Source: a bacterium
GTDB taxonomy: Bacteria; Chloroflexota; Dormibacteria; UBA8260; Bog-877
Assembly (NCBI GenBank): GCA_021791455.1
Contig: JAJYWM010000103.1
Coordinates: 1-20,114, forward strand
Length of the DNA stretch: 20,114 nucleotides
Direction: 5' to 3'
The position numbers and the translations under genes were made by a program. The notes below the pieces were generated by a model. The model did no database searches, was not told the origin of the DNA, and saw only the letters and a list, made by a program, of their open reading frames with translations. This document shows, one piece after another, positions 1-7,306 of the stretch. Each line of letters starts with the position of its first letter. Position 1 is the first letter of the stretch.

Positions 1-180
1 TGGTGTCCAACGCGCCCTCGGCGGCCCATCGACACCCTGTTCCGGGGCTGCATGCCCCAGAACCCCATCTGCGAACACCGCCCAAGCCCGCGACCGCGCC
101 CAACTGGTGCCGGCGCCGCGTCCCTCAGCCCTCCCGCCGGCTTCCTCCCAGCCTATCCACTGGTTCAGGTCAGAGGCCAT
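1..180 (-). CDS. Possible partial ORF running off the left edge
   Basis: On the minus strand an ATG at 180-178 opens a frame of 60 codons with no stop before the window edge, so only an N-terminal part would be visible. The translation begins MASDLNQWIGWEEAGG and is rich in Gly, Ala, Arg and Trp. I recognise no domain. Third codon positions are moderately GC-rich, weaker than in the confident genes nearby. There is no Shine-Dalgarno sequence before the ATG. It could be a real gene reading out of the window or chance open frame in GC-rich DNA. Nothing else in 1-334 could be supported as a gene. Confidence 0.22.
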   Translation of the reverse strand, partial: MASDLNQWIGWEEAGGRAEGRGAGTSWARSRAWAVFADGVLGHAAPEQGVDGPPRARWTP

Positions 181-334
181 GTCGTTGCCGCGGTAACGCG
201 CTACTGCGCTCCCGCTTGGCCGGCCTTACTCACGAGCTGTGCATCGGGGCGCCGGTTTGCACTGCGCCCATGCCTCCCCTCCGTCGAATAGGTGTATGGT
301 GCATATGCTGGTAGGTCCTCAATGAGGCTTGGCA

Positions 335-853
335 ATGAACGGCTACGACGCAGTCATGACCCTGGCAGGTGATCCCGACCAGGGGCCGAAGTGGCTCCCC
401 GTGGTAGCTGCCGCCTACGGGCGGGCCCGCCGGACAGCCGCATACGGGGGGCGCTTCGCCGGCGCCTGGGTTCTGCACGACCTCGGTGGTTGGGTCCCCA
501 GCCTCCGCCCTCTGGCCGCGCTCGGCATCTTGGAGAAGTCGGGGGACACGGTCCGTGGCGGTCGCCGCGCCTATTACCGCATGCCCGACCCTGACGGGGT
601 GGAGCGAGCGCTTCGCAAGCTCGGCCTGCTCGGCCCCCAGCGATATCTGGGCATCGACAGCTTCATCGCTGCGTACGCTGGGACACTGGACCCACGCATT
701 CCCCTTCAACTGGCCCGGAGCACCCCGCCGAACTTTGGGTGGGATGTCTATCTCGGCAACGACCACTTAGCCACCGTGGCTCTCCTCCAAGGTGAGACCC
801 ACGAGTCCCTCCACAATCGCTTGCACGAGATCCGCCGCCCAGCAATCAGATAG
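335..853 (+). CDS. Small hypothetical protein with winged-helix-like core
   Basis: A 172-residue protein. I chose the ATG at 335 over the in-frame TTG at 329 because GAGG at 324-327 lies 7 nt before it. The middle part (about residues 43-95) reads like a winged helix-turn-helix: a helical stretch with WVLHDLGGW, then LAALGILEKSG, then a basic strand turn RGGRRAYYRM. This suggests a DNA-binding regulator, but no family is recognised and the C-terminal third (YLGIDSFIAAYAG onward) matches nothing I know. It stands alone on the plus strand, 12 bp before the end of the convergent minus-strand gene. An 8-bp palindrome GCATATGC (301-308) lies just upstream and could be part of its promoter or operator. 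Confidence 0.55.
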   Translation: MNGYDAVMTLAGDPDQGPKWLPVVAAAYGRARRTAAYGGRFAGAWVLHDLGGWVPSLRPLAALGILEKSGDTVRGGRRAYYRMPDPDGVERALRKLGLLGPQRYLGIDSFIAAYAGTLDPRIPLQLARSTPPNFGWDVYLGNDHLATVALLQGETHESLHNRLHEIRRPAIR

Positions 854-865
854 CGGACGAAAGCG

Positions 866-1624
866 CTAGAGGCCCCCCTCGGTGGGACCGCCGTGGGAGA
901 CGTCGGCTTTGCTCGACTCTTCGCTACAGTGAGTTGTGGAGAGCAGGGGCATCGAGACCGCGGAGGCTCCAATCACGGTGGCCGGGTTGAAAGGTGGGAC
1001 CAAGTAGCGCTGCCCGAACGCCTCAAGTGCTCGGAGGGAGATGGCGGCCAGCTCCTCCGTCAGGGCGCACGCGATGCGAAAGTGGTCCTCATCCCGCCAA
1101 TGGGGCCGATCGGTCCACACGGTCATGTGGTCATGCTCGCTCGCGGAGCTTTGTGCGTTGAAGATCGCCAGGCCGCGGAAATGACTGTACTCCGAGAGTT
1201 CCCGGTACACCCGCTGCAAGCCAGCGGCATCGGAGCGCACGGCATGGAAGATCGCCTGAAAGCTTTTTGGCTTGCGGTGTGAACCTGGCGGAAGGCCAGT
1301 AAGCGTCGTGATGTACTCCGGGTCTCGGTCGACGTACAGGTTGGTAGCGACGAGCTCCAGAAGCGCCCGCTGGAGTGGGAGGACAGCGTGGGGGTTCGCC
1401 CACACGATCTCTCGGGTGACCGCCTCGTGCAGGCCACGGGCCCGACTGACCATCGCCGTGAAGAGGAGGTGCCCCACTGTCATCTGCTGGGCGTGCTCAA
1501 GGAAGCGGCGGGTGACAGCGCTGTAGCCCTCCGGGCAGCCCGCCTGCGCGAGCGCCAGGCTGGCCTCCCGGCTTGAGAACCGGGTCAGGTCAAGCAGCTC
1601 CGGGTTGTCTACACGCGTCGACAT
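866..1624 (-). CDS. Uncharacterised helical protein, DUF5677-like, with Rx6H motif
   Basis: A 252-residue, mostly alpha-helical protein. The frame extends upstream to 1720, but the ATG at 1624-1622 is the best start because GGAGAG precedes it at normal spacing. Features visible are a helix-rich N-terminal half, LQRALLELVATNLYVDRDPEY around residues 84-104, and YRELSEYSHF near residues 140-149. That last segment resembles DUF5677-type proteins and contains R141-x6-H148, the spacing allowed for HEPN ribonuclease motifs (Rx4-6H). The family call is from memory of its pattern and is weak. The gene is divergent from the relaxase gene, with about 146 bp between the starts. Function is unknown; a defence or abortive-infection role would be inference only. 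Confidence 0.55.
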   Translation of the reverse strand: MSTRVDNPELLDLTRFSSREASLALAQAGCPEGYSAVTRRFLEHAQQMTVGHLLFTAMVSRARGLHEAVTREIVWANPHAVLPLQRALLELVATNLYVDRDPEYITTLTGLPPGSHRKPKSFQAIFHAVRSDAAGLQRVYRELSEYSHFRGLAIFNAQSSASEHDHMTVWTDRPHWRDEDHFRIACALTEELAAISLRALEAFGQRYLVPPFNPATVIGASAVSMPLLSTTHCSEESSKADVSHGGPTEGGL

Positions 1625-1730
1625 AGGGCTCTCCGGTGGGGTGGCAATGGCCTTAGGCAGGGCTGAGCATAGTCCGGCAGCGCTCTCAGTCACTGTCCAG
1701 AACGGCGCGCGCCGCAGCACAAACTGTGCG

Positions 1731-1736
1731 TATAGT
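1731..1736 (+). promoter_or_regulatory. -10-like box upstream of the relaxase gene
   Basis: TATAGT lies 35 nt before the chosen relaxase ATG in the divergent gap between the 1624 gene and the relaxase. No convincing -35 hexamer is present at 16-18 bp spacing, so this is only a weak promoter candidate. Confidence 0.25.
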
Positions 1737-1770
1737 ATGCTGGGGCTGGGGAGATGGAGGGCTGGCCACC

Positions 1771-4527
1771 ATGATGACCGTCCACAAGATCGCCGGCGGC
1801 GACACCGCAGGGTACGTGGCGTACCTCGCCAGCCAGGGTCCCGAGCGCCGCCGCGGCGACTACTACCTCGGCATTGAGGGCCGGCCCGCCGAGGGCCCCG
1901 GGGAGTGGATCGGCCAGGGAGCTGCCGCCCTCGGCCTCTCAGGAGAGGTGGACCGGGGCCAGCTCCTCCTCCTCTGGGAGGGCCGCGACCCCCGCACCGG
2001 CGAGCAGCTGGTCCGCCCCGCCCACGGCGTCCACACCGCCGCCGTGGACTGCACCTTCTCCGCCCCCAAGTCCGTCGCCATCGTCTGGGCCCTCGGGGAC
2101 CAACGCACCCGGCAGGCGGTCGAGCTGGCCCACCAGAGGGCCGTCCAGGTCGCCTGCTCCCACCTGGAGGCGCACAGCCCCCTGGTCCGCCGCCGCATCG
2201 GGGGAAGGGTCTGCCACGAGCTCCCCCAGGGCCTGGTCATCGCCCGCTTCCGCCACCACACCTCCCGCCAGAGCCAGGCCCAGCAGCAGGCCGGGGCCTC
2301 TCCCGACCCCCAGCTCCACGACCACTGCGTCATCGCCAGCTGCGCCCTCCGCTCCCAGGACCGGGAGGCCACGACCGGAAGATGGGCCGCCATCGACTCC
2401 CGCCCCCTCTACCGCATCGCCGCCGAGGCCGGCGCCGTCTACCGGGCCGAGCTGGCTGCCCTCCTCCAGCAGCATGGGTACCGGACGGATCGCCACGGCC
2501 GGTACTTCGAGGTGCCTGGCGTCCCCCCGAAGGTCCGCCAGGCCTTCAGCTCCCGCTCCGCAGAGGTGGAGCAGGCCATCGCCGCCTTCCGCGCCCGCCA
2601 CGGCCGGGCTCCCACCGACGAGGAGGTGCGGGGGCTCGTGGTGCGATCCCGCTCCCCCAAGACCGCCCTCCCCGAGGACGCGTTCCAGGCCTGGCAGAAG
2701 AGGGCCCGGGCCGCCGGCGCCGACCCCAGGGGTTGGGCCCCGGAGCCCCGCCCCTTCCCCCAGGCGCCCTGGACGCAGACCGTCCAGGAGGTGGTCCAGG
2801 AGCTCACCGGCCCGGACAGCCCCCGCCGCCTCACCCTGGCCGCCGCCACCTTCGACACCAGAACCCTCCGCTGTGCCGTGGCCGAGGCCGCCCAGGGCCG
2901 GGTCCCCGGCTCCGCGGTGGACGCCCTGGTCGAGGCCGTGACCGCCTCCGGGAGCCTGGTCCCCCTCCCCCACGGCCTCTGGACCACCAGGGCCGCCCTG
3001 GAGGCCGAGCAGGCCGCCCTCGGCGCCGTGGCCGCCCACCCAAGGGACCCCGCCCGGGCCCTGCCCGGGGAGGTGCTCGCCCGGGCCATCGCCGGAGCCC
3101 CGGTGCCCCTGGACCCGGAGCAGGTGGCCGCGGTCCGTCTCGCCTGCGGGGAGGACGGATTCGTGGGCATCGCCTCCCCCGCCGGAGCGGGCAAGGGGCA
3201 GGTCCTCCAGGCCGTGGTCCAGGCCCACCAGCAGGCTGGCGGCCGGGCCGTCGCCGTGGCCGTCGCCGGGGCCACCGCCCAGCGCCTCGGGGAGCAGACT
3301 GGGGCGGACGTCTCCTGCACCCTGGAGGCCTTCCTCCACCGGGTGGAGACTGGCACGGTCTCCCTCGGGCCGGGCGACCTGGTCGCCCTGGACGAGGCCG
3401 GGGTGGTGGAGACCACCAGGTGGGCGGCCCTCCTCCGGGCTGCCGGGGAGGCCCGGGTGGTGGCCGCCGGGGATGCGGCCCAGCTCTCCCCCATCGGCCC
3501 CGGCGGCCTCTGGCCCCTCCTCACGGAGAGGGCCCCCACCGCCCTCCTCACCACCGTCTACCGGGCGGACTCCCCCTGGGCAAAGGACGCCTGGGCGGCG
3601 CTGCGGGCCGGGGCCTCCGCCGAGGCTCTCCAGGCCTACGCGGAGCGGGACCTAGTGCTGGTGGCCCGGGACCGGGAGGAGGCCAGGGCCCAGGCGGTGG
3701 CCCGCTGGGACCAGGACCGGCAGGAGCTGGCGGCAAGGGGCCTGGGACCGGAGCAGCTCCTCCTCACCACCGATGGCACCCGGGCCGAGGTCCGGGACCT
3801 CAACCGAAGGGCCCAGGCGGCCCGCCTCGGGAAGGGGGAGCTCCGGGGAGAGCCCGTGGCGGCGGGAGGAGGCCGGCAGCGGGAGCTGGCCGGCGATCTC
3901 GAGGCTGGCTCCTCCCTCCTCCTGTACGAGGGCGACCTGGTGGTCACCACCCGCCCCGTGTACGGTGCCACGGCCCAGGGCAAACCCACAAGGCGGGTGG
4001 AGAACGGCGAGACCGGGGTGGTGGTAGCCACCGACCCCAAGAAGAATGCCGTGACCGTGCGGCTCCGGGACCGCGACTGGGTAGTGGATGAGGAGCACCT
4101 CGCCGCCCTCGACCTCGCCTACGCCCAGCACCTCTACCGCGCCCAGGGGAGGACCGTGGCCGAGGTCCTGGTCCTGGGCGGCGGCTGGCAGACCGACCGG
4201 ACCACCGGCTACGTGGGGGTGACCCGAGCCCGCGAGGCCTCGGTGGTGATCACCGACTCCGGCAGCCTCGGCACCCCAGAGGGGGACACCCGGGCCGCCC
4301 TTCAGGCCCTGGCCGCTCGCTGGGCCGAGGCCCACCCCACCATCGCCGCCACCACCCTCCTCCAGCAGGCGGAGCTGGCTGCTGCGGCCCCAGCCGAGCT
4401 CGCTCCAGAGCCGGAGGCTGAACCCGAGCCTGCGGAGCCTACCCCTGAGCCTGCGGAGCCCCATGTGGAGCTCGAGCCCGGCTGGACCCTCATAGATGAG
4501 CTGGGGCGGGAGGCGGAGCGGGAGTGA
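1771..4527 (+). CDS. MobF-family conjugative relaxase with RecD-like helicase domain (TrwC/TraI type)
   Basis: A 918-residue protein expected to nick oriT, bind covalently to the transferred strand and unwind DNA in conjugation. The ATG at 1771 is chosen because GGAGG at 1756-1760 precedes it and the MMTVHKI start is typical; an upstream in-frame GTG at 1726 is less likely. The relaxase domain (about 1-320) has candidate catalytic tyrosines Y15 and Y18 and a YY pair at 31-32, the SAPKSVAIVWALGD segment near 97-110, RHHTSR at 161-166 and the metal-binding QLHDH at 181-185. The helicase domain (about 440-860) has a degenerate Walker A with K475, DEAG at 541-544, GDAAQLSPIG near 568-577, and late motifs LYRAQGRTV and YVGVTRAR. 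The tail is acidic, rich in Pro and Glu. Walker A is odd: S469 and G476 replace the usual Gly and Thr/Ser. The coupling-protein gene is about 10 kb away. Confidence 0.93.
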   Translation: MMTVHKIAGGDTAGYVAYLASQGPERRRGDYYLGIEGRPAEGPGEWIGQGAAALGLSGEVDRGQLLLLWEGRDPRTGEQLVRPAHGVHTAAVDCTFSAPKSVAIVWALGDQRTRQAVELAHQRAVQVACSHLEAHSPLVRRRIGGRVCHELPQGLVIARFRHHTSRQSQAQQQAGASPDPQLHDHCVIASCALRSQDREATTGRWAAIDSRPLYRIAAEAGAVYRAELAALLQQHGYRTDRHGRYFEVPGVPPKVRQAFSSRSAEVEQAIAAFRARHGRAPTDEEVRGLVVRSRSPKTALPEDAFQAWQKRARAAGADPRGWAPEPRPFPQAPWTQTVQEVVQELTGPDSPRRLTLAAATFDTRTLRCAVAEAAQGRVPGSAVDALVEAVTASGSLVPLPHGLWTTRAALEAEQAALGAVAAHPRDPARALPGEVLARAIAGAPVPLDPEQVAAVRLACGEDGFVGIASPAGAGKGQVLQAVVQAHQQAGGRAVAVAVAGATAQRLGEQTGADVSCTLEAFLHRVETGTVSLGPGDLVALDEAGVVETTRWAALLRAAGEARVVAAGDAAQLSPIGPGGLWPLLTERAPTALLTTVYRADSPWAKDAWAALRAGASAEALQAYAERDLVLVARDREEARAQAVARWDQDRQELAARGLGPEQLLLTTDGTRAEVRDLNRRAQAARLGKGELRGEPVAAGGGRQRELAGDLEAGSSLLLYEGDLVVTTRPVYGATAQGKPTRRVENGETGVVVATDPKKNAVTVRLRDRDWVVDEEHLAALDLAYAQHLYRAQGRTVAEVLVLGGGWQTDRTTGYVGVTRAREASVVITDSGSLGTPEGDTRAALQALAARWAEAHPTIAATTLLQQAELAAAAPAELAPEPEAEPEPAEPTPEPAEPHVELEPGWTLIDELGREAERE

Positions 4528-4606
4528 AGCTGATTGCGCGGAGCGGCGGTCAGGTCAACGGCTGTTCGTATCCATCAGGCCGGGTGAGGGGCAGATTTCC
4601 AGAAAG

Positions 4607-4629
4607 GAGTCTCGCGCTAGCGAGTCTCG
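4607..4629 (+). repeat. 8-bp direct repeats around a 5-bp stem-loop
   Basis: GAGTCTCG occurs at 4607-4614 and again at 4622-4629. Between and across them CTCGC (4611-4615), loop GCTA and GCGAG (4620-4624) form a perfect 5-bp stem. The position, in the gap between relaxase and rep and next to further repeats, suits an origin (oriV or oriT) element. Confidence 0.5.
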
Positions 4630-4659
4630 ACGGTAGATACGACGGTAGATACGACGGTA
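4629..4659 (+). repeat. Tandem 12-bp repeats (GACGGTAGATAC)
   Basis: Two perfect head-to-tail copies of GACGGTAGATAC (4629-4640 and 4641-4652) are followed by a partial third copy GACGGTA (4653-4659). A C-run and T-run follow at about 4660-4671. They lie between the stem-loop and the 22-bp iterons and are probably part of the same replication or transfer origin. Confidence 0.65.
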
Positions 4660-4680
4660 CCCCCCCTTTTTGATCTCGCC

Positions 4681-4746
4681 TGCGCCCCGGAAACTCCCTA
4701 CCTGCGCCCCGGAAACTCCCTACCTGCGCCCCGGAAACTCCCTACC
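4681..4746 (+). repeat. Three perfect 22-bp iterons, candidate replication origin
   Basis: Three identical, directly abutting 22-bp units occupy 4681-4702, 4703-4724 and 4725-4746. Each begins TGCGCCCCGG and contains AAACTCCCTACC. The third overlaps the stop codon of the minus-strand rep-like gene (stop at 4744-4742). A 22-bp unit, about two helical turns, in perfect tandem beside an initiator-like gene is the usual form of iteron-controlled plasmid origins, so this is a good oriV candidate. The iterons lie at the 3' end of rep rather than in its promoter. The assignment as origin is inference. Confidence 0.72.
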
Positions 4747-5953
4747 TGCCCTCTGGCCCCGGAGGGCAGGTGGCTATTTCCTGGGCCGCTCCGGACTGCA
4801 TGGCGATCCGCTTCATGATGGCCCCCACCGCCTCCATCCCGGCCTCCAGCGATTGCTTCTCTGCACCCCACGCCGCCTCTTCAGCGCTCGCCTGGGCAAG
4901 GCGGCTCCGGCTCAGCTCGGAGTCGGCCACGAGTAAGTGGCGGAAGGGGTCGCTCCCACCTTCCTCTATCTGAGCCGCAACCCACGAGGCAGGCCGGCGG
5001 GACAGGATCTCGCTCAGAGCGGCTAGCTGCCTGGCCGAGGGTCGGCGGCCCCGGTGGGCGTGGCGCCAGGCCCTCAGGACTGCGGCCGGGATGCCAGCTG
5101 AGTTGGGCGCGCCCACCCGCAGGCTGCGGGCGGCCTCGAGGCGCCACATTCCCGTGCCGCGGCTCTTGACCAGCTCTAGTGAGTACCTCGGGTCGTGGCG
5201 GCAGATCACCTCGCACGCGAGCGTCACCCGGCCAGCCACGTTGCGTCTCTTGCTCCAGTCGAGGCGCAGCAGGTCCGCGATCGCGGGCATGTTCCGCTCC
5301 TCATCCAGACCTCCGGGAGGCCCGGCGAAGAGGCTGTAGCGGCGCACTCCCCTCAGGTCCTCGGCTTCGAGGAACGTCCAGAGCCTCCCGGCCACCGTGT
5401 CCTCGCGGGCGATGGCGTCCCACGTCGGTGCGTGGAGGTAGGTCACGCTCCCCGCCCGGAGCAGGTGGGCGATCTCCTCAGAGAGGGTCACGGACCCGGT
5501 ACCGCCTCCCCTGGAGGTTGTCAGGTACCGGTCCACCAGCCCCCAGCCAAGGACCGTCTCATGGCCATCCGGTTCCCGGAGTGCGGACTCTACGGTCACG
5601 CTCCGCAGGCGGCTCAGCGATGCCCGCACCAGGCGCCTGGTCTCCCCTCCCAGGGTGTCGTGACCGATGACTCTGGCGGCCCACCCGAGGGTGAACGGGA
5701 TCCTCCGGTGCTCCGGGCACTGCGCCCTCACGTATAGGGTCGTGAGCTCGGCGAACAGGCGCTGGTCTGTGACCGTCAACGGTTGACCAGCTACCTGCAC
5801 GAACTTCCGCCCGTAGAGGATCGCTGGAGCGATGAGCTCGAGCTGTACGGGGCGGGCCCGTATGTCCCAGAGAGGAGCCCTGGCCAGGTTGGTCTCGTGG
5901 CCGAGGGTGACCAGGCTGGCCGCCAGCAGCTGACCCTGGGTTGAAGCGCTCAT
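4742..5953 (-). CDS. Plasmid replication initiator-like protein (winged-helix)
   Basis: A 403-residue protein. Two regions look like winged-helix domains: residues about 58-125 (TVTDQRLFAELTTLYVRA, then GWAARVIGHDT and ASLSRLRSVTVES) and about 155-260 (SVTLSEEIAHLLRAG, WTFLEAEDL, then ADLLRLDWSKRRNVAGRV). This double winged-helix layout with a helix-strand wing resembles Rep/TrfA/RepA-like initiators. The family cannot be fixed from sequence reading alone. Supporting context: perfect iterons abut its 3' end and it is the third gene of a ParA-RHH operon, with 6 nt separating it from the RHH stop. There is no clear ribosome binding site, so translation may depend on the upstream gene. One copy of the 12-mer ACCGTCAACGGT lies inside the gene at 5772-5783. 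Confidence 0.7.
   Translation of the reverse strand: MSASTQGQLLAASLVTLGHETNLARAPLWDIRARPVQLELIAPAILYGRKFVQVAGQPLTVTDQRLFAELTTLYVRAQCPEHRRIPFTLGWAARVIGHDTLGGETRRLVRASLSRLRSVTVESALREPDGHETVLGWGLVDRYLTTSRGGGTGSVTLSEEIAHLLRAGSVTYLHAPTWDAIAREDTVAGRLWTFLEAEDLRGVRRYSLFAGPPGGLDEERNMPAIADLLRLDWSKRRNVAGRVTLACEVICRHDPRYSLELVKSRGTGMWRLEAARSLRVGAPNSAGIPAAVLRAWRHAHRGRRPSARQLAALSEILSRRPASWVAAQIEEGGSDPFRHLLVADSELSRSRLAQASAEEAAWGAEKQSLEAGMEAVGAIMKRIAMQSGAAQEIATCPPGPEGR
5772..5783 (+). promoter_or_regulatory. Candidate partition/operator site, copy 1 (inside rep)
   Basis: Exact copy of ACCGTCAACGGT, an imperfect palindrome with 5-bp arms ACCGT/ACGGT. Here it extends into the odd palindrome GTCAACGGTTGAC (5775-5787), and CTGGTC/GACCAG flank it more widely. 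The other copies are at 6168 and 7037. Confidence 0.55.
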
Positions 5954-5959
5954 CGCGGG

Positions 5960-6289
5960 CTAGGCATAGCTAGCTAGGTGCTCCCGGAGAGCATCGACAA
6001 TCACCTGGGACTTGCTGCGCTGGGACCGGGCCGTCTCCAGCTCCACCGCCCGGAGCAGGTCACGTGGGCAGTAGAAGGTGACCCGCTGGTGGGCCGCTTC
6101 CCACCTCCTCTCCCCGGGGACCCGCCGGGCCGGGATCTCTGGCCCGGACACCAACGGTTGATCGTCCACCGTCAACGGTAGCTGGTCGCCGGGACGGCCG
6201 GGATCTATGGTGGGGGCGGAGTAGAGAGCCTCCCTCCCGCGGGGTGCGGTCTCGCGGGCCACCCGCTCCCGGAAGCTTGGTCTAGGCAC
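5960..6289 (-). CDS. Ribbon-helix-helix partition partner / repressor (ParA-associated)
   Basis: A 109-residue protein. I use the GTG at 6289-6287, which overlaps the parA stop by 8 nt and has GGGAGG nine bases upstream; longer frames reach back to 6466 but lie inside parA. The N-terminal 65 residues are basic and probably disordered, as in small centromere-binding proteins that stimulate their ParA. The C-terminal part, RVTFYCPRDLLRAVELE then SKSQVIVDALREHL, is a clear ribbon-helix-helix (CopG/Arc-like) DNA-binding fold. Known RHH partners of ParA bind centromere repeats and repress the par promoter. The 12-mer repeats at 5772, 6168 and 7037 are the obvious candidate targets. The 6168 copy lies inside this gene. 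Confidence 0.78.
   Translation of the reverse strand: MPRPSFRERVARETAPRGREALYSAPTIDPGRPGDQLPLTVDDQPLVSGPEIPARRVPGERRWEAAHQRVTFYCPRDLLRAVELETARSQRSKSQVIVDALREHLASYA
6152..6179 (+). promoter_or_regulatory. Candidate partition/operator site, copy 2, with extra half-site (inside RHH gene)
   Basis: Exact ACCGTCAACGGT at 6168-6179, preceded at 6152-6161 by CAACGGTTGA, a related element in the opposite sense. The arrangement is like a repeated half-site for a ribbon-helix-helix dimer. Confidence 0.5.
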
Positions 6290-7013
6290 GGCTGAGTACC
6301 TCCCTGGCCAGGGAGAGAAACGCTGCGGCAGCGTCCCCTCCGGGCTGGAACTGCGTGATCGGCTGGCCCGAGAGGGCGGCGTCCTGCAGGGCCACCCGCC
6401 GGGGGATTGAGGGCAGCAGCGCATCCCCATAGGTTTCCCGGAGCGAATCCGCCGCGTCGCGGGCATGGCGGGTCGAGGAGCTGGTGAAGGTCGGGACGAT
6501 CCCTAAGAGGCGCACACCAGCGCGCGCAGTGGTCTCCTCCAGATAGGGAAGCGAGCGGACCGCCAGGAACTCCAGTGGGCACACGACGATGGCCCCGGTG
6601 GCCGCCTGCATCGCCGTGTAGCTCAAGACACCCAGCCCGGGAGGGGTATCGATCACGGCGACGTCGCAGTAGGGCTCCAGTGAGGTGAGCCGCCTCGCAA
6701 GCGCATGCTGCCAGCCGGGGGTTGCCGGCAGCTCCACCTCCGCGCCTGCCAGATCGAGATCGGCCGGGAGGAGGGCGAGCCCTGGGAAGGCGGAGGAGAC
6801 TATGGCTTCCCGGAGTTCAGCTCCCCCTGTGAGCACTTCGTAGAGCGTGGGCTTCCTCGGGGAAATGCCCAGGGCGCTGGCGGCTGCCCCCTGCGGGTCC
6901 GAGTCGATGACTAGGAGGCGCCTACCCAGGGAGGCCATGGCTCCTGCTAGGTTGACCGCGACGGTGGTCTTACCGGCGCCTCCTTTCTGGGCGGCTACGA
7001 CTAGACGGAGCAC
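6282..7013 (-). CDS. parA: ParA-family partition ATPase
   Basis: A 243-residue Walker-type ATPase for plasmid segregation. The deviant Walker A KGGAGKTT is at residues 9-16, the switch segment DSDPQG is near 42-47 and the DTPPG Walker B region lies mid-protein. There is no N-terminal helix-turn-helix, so it is of the short type that pairs with a small DNA-binding partner (type Ib-like). I chose the GTG at 7013 because the deviant Walker A normally begins within about ten residues of the start. A TAGTGT -10-like box (7033-7028) lies 14 nt before the GTG, so the message would have a very short leader. Upstream starts at 7031 (GTG) and 7037 (TTG) are possible but would sit in the promoter. The downstream RHH gene overlaps its stop. 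Confidence 0.92.
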   Translation of the reverse strand: MLRLVVAAQKGGAGKTTVAVNLAGAMASLGRRLLVIDSDPQGAAASALGISPRKPTLYEVLTGGAELREAIVSSAFPGLALLPADLDLAGAEVELPATPGWQHALARRLTSLEPYCDVAVIDTPPGLGVLSYTAMQAATGAIVVCPLEFLAVRSLPYLEETTARAGVRLLGIVPTFTSSSTRHARDAADSLRETYGDALLPSIPRRVALQDAALSGQPITQFQPGGDAAAAFLSLAREVLSRA

Positions 7014-7027
7014 GATGAGAGCAGGGT

Positions 7028-7054
7028 ACACTATCAACCGTCAACGGTCAACGT
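7028..7054 (-). promoter_or_regulatory. parA promoter with operator heptads, copy 3 of the 12-mer
   Basis: On the plus strand three tandem heptads TCAACCG, TCAACGG and TCAACGT run from 7034 to 7054 and contain the exact 12-mer ACCGTCAACGGT at 7037-7048. On the minus strand they lie directly upstream of the -10-like TAGTGT (7033-7028) of parA. A ribbon-helix-helix repressor bound here would cover the promoter, which fits autoregulation of the par-rep operon. Confidence 0.55.
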
Positions 7055-7248
7055 GGACGGTCCGTGTTATGCTTGCGGGGTGGCTGAGGTGTCGTGTCGG
7101 GCCCTTGGACCGTCGGGCGCAGTGCCCCGATCTCCCGCCCTTACTGGCCGCTCTATGCGACGGCTTGCCCTGCCCACATACTCCATGAGTGGGGGATGGG
7201 TGAGGCGTATTGCAAGTCCAACCGCCCCGGCTCTTCGCCCGGTGCTCG

Positions 7249-7291
7249 GCCGCCGCCGGACTACAGTGCTTGTAATGTGCTCTGCGGCGGC
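7249..7291 (+). other. Possible structured leader before the methyltransferase gene
   Basis: GCCGCCGC (7249-7256) can pair with GCGGCGGC (7284-7291), an 8-bp perfect stem with a 27-nt loop, ending 15 nt before the methyltransferase ATG. It could affect translation of that gene. GC-rich chance pairing is also possible. Apart from the parA promoter repeats, nothing else is recognised in the 7055-7306 gap. Confidence 0.25.
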
Positions 7292-7306
7292 TCCAGGCCG
7301 CGGGGA

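Noticed and set aside
1939..3339. Long open frames on the strand opposite the relaxase and in its other frames
   Set aside because: They arise from the extreme GC bias of the relaxase gene; composition is low-complexity Gly/Pro/Arg and no motifs are seen.
4681..4746. CRISPR array from the tandem repeats
   Set aside because: The three units abut with no spacers.
7094..7306. N-terminal extension of the methyltransferase from an upstream start
   Set aside because: The extra 71 residues are low-complexity and unlike methyltransferases, which begin shortly before motif I.
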